Origin: JBJXHG01 sp046160865
GTDB lineage: Bacteria; Planctomycetota; UBA1135; GCA-002686595
Direction of reading: 5' to 3'
DNA: 31,425 nt
Assembly (NCBI GenBank): GCA_046160865.1
Contig: JBJXHG010000162.1
Location: 1 to 31,425 of the forward strand
The notes below the pieces were generated by a model, which worked only from the letters and a program-made list of their open reading frames with translations, searched no databases and was not told the DNA's origin. Numbering within the stretch: the first letter of the stretch is position 1; each line of letters starts with the position of its first letter. The position numbers and the translations under genes are program-made. Shown piece after piece: positions 1-7,861 of the stretch.

Positions 1-152
1 GGCAACCTGTCAGGTTTCCGAACCCGAGCAACGCCGCCAGCGCAGAGGAGATCGAGCTTGGTGAGAGCGAACTTCTGACTCAGGACACTAGCCTGCATTT
101 CTCACCACGTCCGTCGCGCGGGCGTGACAGCTCGCTTCGGGCAAGGCGTTGC

Positions 153-203
153 ATCGGAATCGACCGCAGCTCTCCTGTCAGGTCAGCGAGGATCGATTCC
201 GAT
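153..203. promoter_or_regulatory. 11-bp inverted repeat, stem-loop upstream of the sugar dehydrogenase gene
   Basis: ATCGGAATCGA at 153-163 is the exact reverse complement of TCGATTCCGAT at 193-203, leaving a 29-nt loop that itself contains the small palindrome CCTGTCAGG. With one bulge the outer stem can extend through GTTG/CAAC. It could be an upstream terminator, a leader structure or an operator pair; the sequence alone does not decide. Confidence 0.4.
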
Positions 204-318
204 CCGACAACGCGGGCGGAAGCGAGTTGGCGCGAACGCGTGCCTCTCGACCGCGAGTCGGAAAGCACGCGTCCCCCGGCGCGCCGGGACGCGCACCCCG
301 GTAGAATTCGAAGTCATC

Positions 319-325
319 GGGAGGG
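319..325 (+). promoter_or_regulatory. Ribosome binding site fixing a GTG start
   Basis: The purine run GGGAGGG ends 10 nt before the GTG at 336. The encoded protein then begins with a short charged stretch and a hydrophobic signal core. The upstream in-frame ATG at 240 has no such site and would place 32 arginine-rich residues before the signal peptide, so GTG 336 is preferred. Confidence 0.7.
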
Positions 326-335
326 CCCCACGGAC

Positions 336-3300
336 GTGCAGAAGCTCCCCCATTTTTGCGGCGTCGCCGTGCGCTTCCTGCTCGCGCTGCTCGTGATCGC
401 CGCGCCGGCGGGAGCACAAGTTTCCGAGCACGCGCTGCGCTTCCACGGCACGGGCCAGGCTCAGCAAGACCGCGTCCGCATCCCGGTCGACGACGACGTC
501 GCCGGTGGCGCGGACGGAAGCCATCCGTGCGACGTCGGCGCGGGCAGCTTCACGATCGAGTTCTGGGTGCGCGGCACGCTCGCCGACAACGCGAGCGCGA
601 ACGGTGGCGGCGACATCTCCTACTCCGACTTGCGTTGGCGCGAAGGCAACGTGGTCGTCGACCGCAACATCTCGGCGGGCAGCGAACGCGAGTTCGGGAT
701 CAGCATCGCCGGCGGTTTCGTGCGCTTCGGCACCGGACGCGGCGACGCGCACCCGCACGATGCGCCGCACACGCTCGAAGGCAACGTGAACGTGCTCGAC
801 GAAATTTGGCACCACGTGGCCTGCGTGCGCGACGCGGCGACCGGACGCAAGCACATCTACGTCGACGGAGTGCCGGACGCCTCGAGCGCCGCCGCCGTGT
901 CGAATGCGGACCTGTCGTATCCGAACGACGGAGTGCCGGGCCAGACGGACGCATGGGGACGCTTCCTCGTGCTCGGCGCGGAGAAGCACGACGCGGGCGC
1001 GTGCTGCCCGTCGTTCGACGGTTACTTCGACGAGCTCTGCATCTGGAGCTTCGCGCGCAGCGCGGCGACGATCGCGGCGAGCTTCGATCGCGTACCCGCG
1101 CCCGAATCGCCGGGCCTCGTCGCGCGCTATCGCTTCGAAGAAGGCACGGGCGTGATCGTCGCCGACTCGAGCGTCGCGCAGTCGCCCGACGGACAGCTCA
1201 TCGCCGGAATCGCGGGCAATGGCGAGTGGCGAGCGTACGCCGCCAATCCGTTCTACACCGCGCCCGTGAACTGGCCGCACCTGCCGCTGGGCTTCGAGCG
1301 CACGCTGGTCGCGACCGGGCTCGACGAGCCGACGGTGCTCGAGTTCGCACCGGATGGGCGCTTGTTCGTCGGCCAGCGCGGCGGAGCGATCCGCATCGTG
1401 CAGAACGGAAACCTGCTCGCGGCGCCGCTCGTGCAAATCACGGACATCAACACGCAGCACGGCGAGCGCGGGCTCGTCGGCTTGGCGGTCGACGCCGACT
1501 TCGCGAGCAACGGCTACCTGTACGTCTACTACACGTCGAGCGAGCCGCGCGACCGCGTCGGACGCTTCCAAGTCGTCGGCAACACGGCCGCGCTCGCGAG
1601 CGAAACGATCCTGTGGCAGAACCCCGAGCTCGCCGGCACGTACCATCACGGCGGCGCGCTCGGCATCGGTCCCGACGGACGGCTCTACATCGCGACCGGC
1701 GACCAGCTCAGCAGCGTGAGCTCGCAGGACTTGATGCGCGAGAACGGCAAGCTCCTGCGCGTGAATCCCGACGGCACCATTCCCGCGGACAATCCGTTCG
1801 TGGGAGTGCCCGGTGCGCGGCCCGCGATCTGGGCGCGCGGTCTGCGCAACCCGTTCCGCTTCACCTTCGACACGAACACCGGCGCACTGTGGATCGGTGA
1901 CGTCGGAGGCAACGGTTTGCAGGCTTCGGAGGAGATCGACCGCGGCGTCGTGGGTGCCAACTACGGTTGGCCGGATCAGGAAGGCGCGGACTGCTACACG
2001 GGCAACTGCTCGGCGTTCCAGTTCCCCGCGTACAGCTACCGCCACGACGATGCGCAGTTCGTGCCGAATCTGGACGAGCAAGGCTGCGTCATCCTCGGAC
2101 CGGTCTATCACGGCGCGACCTTCCCGAGCGAGTACCACGGCAACCTGTTCTTCGCCGACTGCGTCAATCGTTGGATCCGCCGCCTCGTGCTGGACGCCTT
2201 GGGCAACGTCGTCGACGACCCCGTGTTCGCACCCTCGCCCGACGCCGGCTCGATCGTCGATCTCGCGACGGGACCGGACGGTGCGTTGTACTACGTGACG
2301 CACGGCGTGCCCGACGTCCCGAGCGTCTACAAGATCCAGTTCACGGGCAGCTCGAACCAGCCACCGACCGCGAGCGCGAGCGCGAATCCGATGCTCGGCA
2401 TGCCGCCGCTCGCGGTGCAGTTCTCGTCGGCAGGTTCGGTCGATCCGGACAACGGCCCCACGCCGCTCGAGTATTCCTGGTCGTTCGGCGACGGCGGCGT
2501 ATCGCGCGCGGCGAATCCCGCACACACGTTCGCGTCAGCGGGACTCTACGAGGTCGCGCTGGTCGTGAGCGACGGCGAGGCGACGTCGCTGCCCGTCCAA
2601 TTCGGCATCAGCGTGGGCAATGCGCCGAGCGTGACCATCGACTCGCCGCCGCCGGGGACGACGTATCACGCCGGCGACACGATCGCGTTCTCCGGCTCCG
2701 CGCAGGACGTCGAGGACGGCACGCTCGCGGCGAGCGCGCTCACGTGGCAAGTGCTGCTCGTGCACGCTGGCCACACGCACCCGTTCTACGGACCCGTCAC
2801 CGGTATCTCGGGCGGCAACATCACGATCCCTCTGCGCGGACACGATCCGGGCGACACGAGCTACCGCATCATCCTCTCGGCTTCCGATTCGGATGGGCTG
2901 AGCGCGCGCGCACTGCGCGCTCTCTCGCCCGTGCCGTCGCCGATCACGTTCACCACCGACCCGCCGGGCATCGCACTGTTCGTCGATGGCGAGGCGCACG
3001 CCACGCCGTTCGCGTACACGAGCTTGGTGGGGTTCCAGCACGACGTGATCGCGCAGCAGACCGGCCTGCTCGGCGGGACGGCGTATCTGTTCCGTCGGTG
3101 GTCGAACGGCTCGAACGAACTCGCGACGAGCTACGTCGCGCCGGAGGGCGGTGGCCTGCTGCGCGCGATCTACGCCGCACAGAGTTCCGCGACGGTCACG
3201 GTGCTCGCGCGGAACCGCAACGCGGAGTACCGGACCAACACGGGACAGACTTCGGCCAATGCGTTCGACCCGGCAGCGCTGTGCTGCGGGCGCGCACACG

Positions 3301-3761
3301 CGAGCGCGATCGAACTCGGACTCGAGTTCGAGCTCCCGATCCCGCGCGGATCGACGATCTCGTCGGCGGTGCTGGTGCTGACCGCGGCGCAAGTTCAGGC
3401 CGGCGCACCGACGGCGTCGATCCGCGCCTACGACACGGCCAGCGCGCCCGCATTCGTGCCCGGGTCGCCCACCTCCTTGATCAACCATGCGCCGCTCCTG
3501 CCCGCGAGCGTCGCGTGGATGTTCCCGCCGTTCACGCCGGGCGAGCGCTACACGTCGCCGGATCTGTCGGCCTTCGTGCAAGCCGTGATCGATCGCCCGG
3601 ATTGGACTGCGAACCAATACATCGGTCTCGTGCTCGACGGCAGCGTGACGAGCGCGATCGCGTGGCGTTGCATCGGAAACGCCGCTTCCAACGCGCCGCC
3701 CGAGTTGTGGGTGACGTACACGCCGCTGCCGCTGGGAATCGCGCGGCCCGTGCGCAAGTAG
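336..3761 (+). CDS. Secreted modular PQQ-type sugar dehydrogenase-like protein (LamG, GSDH propeller, PKD, C-terminal beta domain)
   Basis: The product is 1141 aa. Residues 1-29 form a signal peptide (core FLLALLVIAAPAGA, cleavage near AGA-Q). Residues 30-280 resemble a LamG-like jellyroll (FTIEFWVRG, then WHHVACVRD, then GYFDELCIWSF). Residues 316-670 match the glucose/sorbosone dehydrogenase beta-propeller: ERGLVGLAVD near 375, YHHGGALGIGPDG near 435, RGLRNPFRFTFD and GANYGWPDQEG. Residues 676-752 are a PKD domain (YSWSFGDGG, HTFASAGLYEV), followed by another Ig-like segment. Residues 951-1130 look like the C-terminal beta domain that often ends such proteins (DNRLRE/CBM96-like). Family members use PQQ and calcium to oxidise sugars in the periplasm or outside the cell; substrate and activity here are inferred. 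LamG and PKD suggest carbohydrate or surface binding. It converges on the metalloprotease gene and does not carry the FCFGDG C-terminal domain of its neighbours. Confidence 0.85.
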   Translation: MQKLPHFCGVAVRFLLALLVIAAPAGAQVSEHALRFHGTGQAQQDRVRIPVDDDVAGGADGSHPCDVGAGSFTIEFWVRGTLADNASANGGGDISYSDLRWREGNVVVDRNISAGSEREFGISIAGGFVRFGTGRGDAHPHDAPHTLEGNVNVLDEIWHHVACVRDAATGRKHIYVDGVPDASSAAAVSNADLSYPNDGVPGQTDAWGRFLVLGAEKHDAGACCPSFDGYFDELCIWSFARSAATIAASFDRVPAPESPGLVARYRFEEGTGVIVADSSVAQSPDGQLIAGIAGNGEWRAYAANPFYTAPVNWPHLPLGFERTLVATGLDEPTVLEFAPDGRLFVGQRGGAIRIVQNGNLLAAPLVQITDINTQHGERGLVGLAVDADFASNGYLYVYYTSSEPRDRVGRFQVVGNTAALASETILWQNPELAGTYHHGGALGIGPDGRLYIATGDQLSSVSSQDLMRENGKLLRVNPDGTIPADNPFVGVPGARPAIWARGLRNPFRFTFDTNTGALWIGDVGGNGLQASEEIDRGVVGANYGWPDQEGADCYTGNCSAFQFPAYSYRHDDAQFVPNLDEQGCVILGPVYHGATFPSEYHGNLFFADCVNRWIRRLVLDALGNVVDDPVFAPSPDAGSIVDLATGPDGALYYVTHGVPDVPSVYKIQFTGSSNQPPTASASANPMLGMPPLAVQFSSAGSVDPDNGPTPLEYSWSFGDGGVSRAANPAHTFASAGLYEVALVVSDGEATSLPVQFGISVGNAPSVTIDSPPPGTTYHAGDTIAFSGSAQDVEDGTLAASALTWQVLLVHAGHTHPFYGPVTGISGGNITIPLRGHDPGDTSYRIILSASDSDGLSARALRALSPVPSPITFTTDPPGIALFVDGEAHATPFAYTSLVGFQHDVIAQQTGLLGGTAYLFRRWSNGSNELATSYVAPEGGGLLRAIYAAQSSATVTVLARNRNAEYRTNTGQTSANAFDPAALCCGRAHASAIELGLEFELPIPRGSTISSAVLVLTAAQVQAGAPTASIRAYDTASAPAFVPGSPTSLINHAPLLPASVAWMFPPFTPGERYTSPDLSAFVQAVIDRPDWTANQYIGLVLDGSVTSAIAWRCIGNAASNAPPELWVTYTPLPLGIARPVRK

Positions 3762-3779
3762 CGACGCGCGGACTGCCGC

Positions 3780-3837
3780 GCGGAGCATGCGCGAAGCGTG
3801 CCTTGCACGCGGAGCATGCGCGAAGCGTGCATTGCAC
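3780..3837. repeat. Two tandem 29-bp units
   Basis: The units at 3780-3808 and 3809-3837 are identical apart from one base (CCTTGCAC versus CATTGCAC at the 3' side), and a partial third unit begins at 3838. They start 19 nt after the stop codon of the sugar-dehydrogenase gene. Part of the first unit is also one arm of the larger inverted repeat described next. Confidence 0.85.
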
Positions 3838-4115
3838 GCGGAGCGCTTTTAACGGCGGGGACCCGTTGCAGCTGCTTGCGCTCGATGTGTCTCGCATCTT
3901 GCGGGGAGTGTCAGGTCCCCGTTGCGGGGTTGCGACATGTGACGTCGTCGCTGCGACGCTGTGTCGCAGCCGCGCCAAGGCGATCGCGAGCCAAAGGCAA
4001 GCTGCACGTCACAGTTGCGCGCAGGCAACTGCGACGGGTCCCCGCCGCCGTTTCGTGCGTGCGACGCGCGAACGCGCCGCACGCGGGCGCTACGCGTGCG
4101 AGGCACGCTCCGCGC
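3789..4115. repeat. Nested inverted-repeat element between convergent genes
   Basis: The spacer between two converging genes folds as nested palindromes. Outer arms at 3789-3810 and 4094-4115 match in 20 of 22 positions when one is reverse-complemented. Inner arms at 3854-3871 and 4029-4046 match in 17 of 18 (core GGCGGGGACCCGT). Inside are two perfect hairpins: 3950-3970 (8-bp arms GCTGCGAC/GTCGCAGC) and 4012-4031 (7-bp arms CAGTTGC/GCAACTG). There is no open frame with coding character. The GTGTCAGGTCCCC core near 3908-3920 resembles REP-type palindromes; a REP/MITE remnant or a two-way 3' structure are both possible. Confidence 0.7.
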
Positions 4116-4123
4116 GCGTTCCG

Positions 4124-7100
4124 CTACTGCCAGTACACCTGGTAGCCGTTCGAGAAGTTCGTGGTGCCCGCGCTGCAGAACGCCGCGGCGGCGTTGCGGT
4201 AGAAGAGCTGGTAGTACGCCGTCGACGCGGCCGGCTGCAGCGTCGCCGCCGAGATCGCGGTCGTCTGCACGGTGTTGGGGTACGTCCACTGACCGTTGGC
4301 TGCACCGTTCGTGCTGGCGAAGTGTCCGCCGAAGCGGATCAGCGCGCCGTCGACGCAACGCACGCCGTCACCGCCGGCGATGCCGGCCGCGTTGTGACCG
4401 TTGCCTTTGACGAGGAAGGCGAAGCCGACGTACGTCGGTCCGACGTCGACCGTGATCGCGAGCGTGTCGGGCGATGTCGTTCCCGAAACGGACAGCTTCG
4501 CTCCGTTCAAGTCGAACGAGTTCGCGCAACCGGCGTCCGCGCCGCCGCTCGGGAACGGCACGCTGTTCGGCGGCACGCACGGGCACGGCGTCGCGAGCGA
4601 CCCGTCGCCGAAGCAGAACGGCGCGCCGATTCCATCGCACGCATCGCCGAGCTGATCCTGGTCGAAGTCCTCTTGTCCGGGGTTGTCGACGAGCGGGCAG
4701 TTGTCGAGGCAATCGGCGACGCCGTCCGAGTCGCTGTCGTCGTCGGGGACGCCACAACCACACACACCCGGTGCGACCTTGTTCGGATCGAGCGGGCACT
4801 TGTCGCCGTCGCAATCGAACACGCCGTCACCGTCGGAGTCGACGTCCGGCACGCCACAGCCGCAGATGCCCGGCGCGGTCTTCTCCGGATCGTTCGGGCA
4901 GCCGTCGTTGCAGTCCGGCGTGCCGTCGCTGTCGCTGTCGGTGTCTGCCACTCCGCAGCCGCACACACCTGGCGCAGTCTTCGCCGGGTCGTTCGGACAA
5001 CCGTCGTTGCAGTTCGGCGTGCCGTCGCCGTCGCTGTCCGTGTCCGCAACACCGCAACCGCACACGCCCGGCGCGGTCTTCGCGGGATCGTTCGGGCACC
5101 CGTCGCACGCGTCGGGCGTGCCGTCGCCGTCGGTGTCCGTCTCGCACTCGTCCGGCACGCCGTTCGAATTGCAGTCTTGGCTCGTGCCGTTCGAGATGTC
5201 GAGCGTGTCCTGCACGCCGTTACCGTTGCAATCCACGCTGCCGATGACGAGCGCGAGCGCGTCCTGGTCGTAGCGCTGAATGTTGTCGGTGACGCGGAAG
5301 ATCGGTTGGAACGCGCCGGCCGCAGTCGGCGTGCCGGACAGGACCCCCGCTGACGAGAGCGAGAGCCCCGCCGGAATCTGCGATCCGCCGAGCGCGAACT
5401 CGAGCGAGCTCGCGTTCGTGAGCGTCGCTTGACCGTCGTGCGTCGCCGGACGCACGACGTCGGCGCTGTGCCCGCGCGAGATGCCGACCGTGGGTGTCAG
5501 TCCGGTGTTGCCGGAGCCGTAGTCGAAGCGGATGCGTCCGTCCGAGTAGAGCGAGATCGCGAAGTTGCACGGAGCACCGGAATCGAACGACGACGCGACC
5601 CAGCGGATGCGCACGCGCCCCGTGACGGTCGTGTCGACGAAGATGTTCTGTCCGCCGAGATCGGTCTGCAGATCGTCCCACATCGCAGCGATGCGCACGC
5701 TGCCGCGCAGCCAGTCGGCGCGGTTCGCCGCTTCGGCGTCGGTGGGGTGGAACGCGAGGAAACCGTTGCTGCTGACCTGCACGCGCGTGTAGCTGCGCTC
5801 GTAGAACGGAAACGCGAAAGGCAGGTTCAGCTGCCATGTGTTGTCGTCGGCGTTCCAGTTCTGCGCAGTCCCGCCGGTCGCGTACGACTGCGGACCCAGG
5901 TCGACCAGCGTGTACACCGGCGACGCCCTGTACTCCATCCACGTGCGCGGCGCAGTGCCGCCGCTCGAGCTCAGCGCGAACGAGTACGGCACGCCGAGCT
6001 GCCCGCTCGGCAGACTCGACGTGTTGTTCGTGGGCACGCTCCCACCGCCGGTGACCGAATACGTGAAGCCGATGTTCGCGCCGGACGCGCCGATGCTCTG
6101 GATCCGGTTGCCGGTGCTCACGATCGTCCCGCTCTGGTACGCATCGGTGTTCGGCGTCGTCGCGTTCGTGATCTGCGAGACGCCGGCGGCGTGGTACACG
6201 TCGCCGGAATCGCCGCGGTCCTCGTCTTCCTCCATGTCGAAGCCGCCGTCGGCCTGCAGCAGAGCGATGCGGAAGTGCCGGCCGTTGGTCGGCCAACCCG
6301 CTTGGCCCGGGTAGCCCTCGTCGGTGTTCGGCGAGTTCTGCGTCAAGCTGCCCTTCGCTTCGTCGACGTGCCAGACGGCGAGGCCGCCTTGCGGCAGCGC
6401 CGAATCGAAGCCGAACTGCTGGCGGTTCTCGACGAGCAAGCTCTCGCCGGGACGGTAGCCGTAATCGATGCGGAAGATCGTCGGCGTCGACTCGACGCGC
6501 GGCGCACTGTGCGTCCCCGGCGCGAGGAGTTGCGGTGTCACCCAACCGAGGAAGATCTTCGCCCACGCCGACGGGTGCGACGGCCGCTGCTGCGAGCTGT
6601 CGAAGCCCCACGAGCCGCCCGCCATCAAGCACCAATTGCCGATGCCTTGGCTCGTGCCGTCGGTGTCGTACAGGTCCGGCAAGCCGAAGAAGTGGCCGAG
6701 CTCGTGGCACACGACGCCGATTCGTCCGGGCCCCGATCCCGATGTCCCCCACAGTCCGGGCGAGATGTTGTAGTCGCCGACCTTCACGCCCTCCGCGGAC
6801 GTCCACGTCGGGATGGTCCACTTGTGCGACCACATGCGATCGGAGTAGTCGGTACCGTATTGATCCGCTCCGCCCCATTCGGCGCCGTAGCCCGAGTGCA
6901 GGAACGTGATCGCGTCGACCCAGCCGTCGCCGTCCTCGTCGTACTGCGTGAAGTCGGTCGTCGCGTCGGCGAGATCGAGGCCGTCGGTGATCAGCTCCCA
7001 CGTACGCGTCGTCAGGCCCGAGTTGTTGTTCGCGTAGTACGTCTCTGTGTTCGGCACGTCGATCCAACCGACCGACGTCGAGTTGATCGTGAACTGACCG

Positions 7101-7756
7101 TACGACGTCTCGAGATAGTGATCGCGCACGCTGCCCGTCGGCGCGAGCACCGGATCGCCACCGACCGCGTTCATGATCGTGTTCACGTTCGCCGCGCTCG
7201 GCAGCGTGCGGTTCTGTCCCGCGGGGCCGTGATCGGAGAAGCGCAGCAAGAGCACGAGGTTCTTCACCGCGCCGCTGCCGGCGAGGAACGCTCCGCGCGC
7301 ACCGGCACTCTGCGGAGCAGGCATGCCGCTCGACGCTGCGCTCGCGCTCGACGTGCTCTTGCTCGCCGCGCCGCGATCGTGCGCGTGCTCAGCGGGTGCC
7401 CGAGTCGTTCGCGGCGCGATCCCGAGCTCGCGCGGCGCGACGAGGCCGACTTCGTGCTCGGTCGCGACGAGCGCGCCGTCCGCCGACTCGTGCGCGTAGA
7501 CGTAGCGCGCGCCCGACTTCACGACCGGCAAGCCGCTCTCGTCCTCGTACCACGCCTCGGGCGGCGCACCGCGGAAGCGCAGTGCGACCGTGCGGCCGTC
7601 CGGTTGCGTCACGACGACCGGACTCGGCGTCGCCGGGAATACGCACTCCTGCGCGCGCGCGGGTATGACGGCCCAGGCGAGGACGGCGGCAATCGACGGA
7701 ACGAGACGGGTACGACCGAACACCGCGAGGTCGCGGCGGAGCAAGTAGCTGCGCAT
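4124..7756 (-). CDS. Secreted M6-family (immune inhibitor A-like) metalloprotease with TSP3-type calcium repeats
   Basis: The product is 1210 aa, starting at the ATG at 7756, which directly precedes a signal peptide (about residues 1-36, core IAAVLAWAVIPARAQ); an in-frame ATG 33 codons upstream would bury it. The zinc site HELGHFFGLPDLYD lies at 351-364, with a Met-turn in WCLMAGG near 378 and HYLETSYGQF near 213, all typical of M6 peptidases. Residues about 580-860 form a putative-Ig (He_PIG) region interrupted by a nidogen-like segment (SSNGFLAFHPTDAE). Next come a dockerin-like DCNGNGVQD/DCNSNGVPDEC pair and repeated Asp-rich thrombospondin-3-like units. Residues 1047-1210 are the FCFGDG C-terminal domain shared with two other genes in this window. 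It probably degrades proteins outside the cell with calcium-stabilised stalk repeats; the substrate is unknown. Confidence 0.88.
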   Translation of the reverse strand: MRSYLLRRDLAVFGRTRLVPSIAAVLAWAVIPARAQECVFPATPSPVVVTQPDGRTVALRFRGAPPEAWYEDESGLPVVKSGARYVYAHESADGALVATEHEVGLVAPRELGIAPRTTRAPAEHAHDRGAASKSTSSASAASSGMPAPQSAGARGAFLAGSGAVKNLVLLLRFSDHGPAGQNRTLPSAANVNTIMNAVGGDPVLAPTGSVRDHYLETSYGQFTINSTSVGWIDVPNTETYYANNNSGLTTRTWELITDGLDLADATTDFTQYDEDGDGWVDAITFLHSGYGAEWGGADQYGTDYSDRMWSHKWTIPTWTSAEGVKVGDYNISPGLWGTSGSGPGRIGVVCHELGHFFGLPDLYDTDGTSQGIGNWCLMAGGSWGFDSSQQRPSHPSAWAKIFLGWVTPQLLAPGTHSAPRVESTPTIFRIDYGYRPGESLLVENRQQFGFDSALPQGGLAVWHVDEAKGSLTQNSPNTDEGYPGQAGWPTNGRHFRIALLQADGGFDMEEDEDRGDSGDVYHAAGVSQITNATTPNTDAYQSGTIVSTGNRIQSIGASGANIGFTYSVTGGGSVPTNNTSSLPSGQLGVPYSFALSSSGGTAPRTWMEYRASPVYTLVDLGPQSYATGGTAQNWNADDNTWQLNLPFAFPFYERSYTRVQVSSNGFLAFHPTDAEAANRADWLRGSVRIAAMWDDLQTDLGGQNIFVDTTVTGRVRIRWVASSFDSGAPCNFAISLYSDGRIRFDYGSGNTGLTPTVGISRGHSADVVRPATHDGQATLTNASSLEFALGGSQIPAGLSLSSAGVLSGTPTAAGAFQPIFRVTDNIQRYDQDALALVIGSVDCNGNGVQDTLDISNGTSQDCNSNGVPDECETDTDGDGTPDACDGCPNDPAKTAPGVCGCGVADTDSDGDGTPNCNDGCPNDPAKTAPGVCGCGVADTDSDSDGTPDCNDGCPNDPEKTAPGICGCGVPDVDSDGDGVFDCDGDKCPLDPNKVAPGVCGCGVPDDDSDSDGVADCLDNCPLVDNPGQEDFDQDQLGDACDGIGAPFCFGDGSLATPCPCVPPNSVPFPSGGADAGCANSFDLNGAKLSVSGTTSPDTLAITVDVGPTYVGFAFLVKGNGHNAAGIAGGDGVRCVDGALIRFGGHFASTNGAANGQWTYPNTVQTTAISAATLQPAASTAYYQLFYRNAAAAFCSAGTTNFSNGYQVYWQ
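4770..5110 (-). repeat. 99-bp tandem coding repeats (TSP3-like units) inside the metalloprotease gene
   Basis: Three to four units of 33 codons follow each other, each encoding CPNDP.KTAPG.CGCG and then V.DTDSD.DGTP.C. The DNA copies are about 99 bp apart (GGATCGTTCGGGC-like cores near 4890, 4990 and 5090). Their near identity at DNA level suggests recent internal duplication or gene conversion. The Asp spacing fits calcium binding. Confidence 0.8.
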
Positions 7757-7861
7757 GGGGCTCCCGGGACGGAGAGAGGTTTTCGAGGACGAGCGCGGGC
7801 GGTCAAGTCTACCGGACTGCCTGGACCTCGGGACCACGCGCGTCGTTCGACGCACCGAAGC

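Larger units (their letters stand above)
1..335. other. Non-coding leader region with hairpins
   Basis: I see no supportable gene here; open frames are short and lack coding-like codon use. The stretch holds several small palindromes. The motif CCTGTCAGGT occurs twice (6-15 and 174-183), and an almost perfect GC palindrome lies at 271-290. Because the next gene starts at 336 on the + strand, this is probably its promoter and leader, but no convincing -35/-10 pair can be named at this GC content. Confidence 0.5.

Noticed and set aside
183..2525. A 780-codon open frame on the minus strand, antisense to the sugar-dehydrogenase gene, and similar long antisense frames (for example 5429-8701 +, 27080-29794 -)
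   Set aside because: These arginine-rich, low-complexity frames mirror real genes in GC-rich DNA where stops are rare. The sense frames carry recognised domains, signal peptides and ribosome sites.
3780..3837. Possible CRISPR array from 29-bp direct repeats
   Set aside because: The two units are directly adjacent with no spacers, and no cas genes are present.
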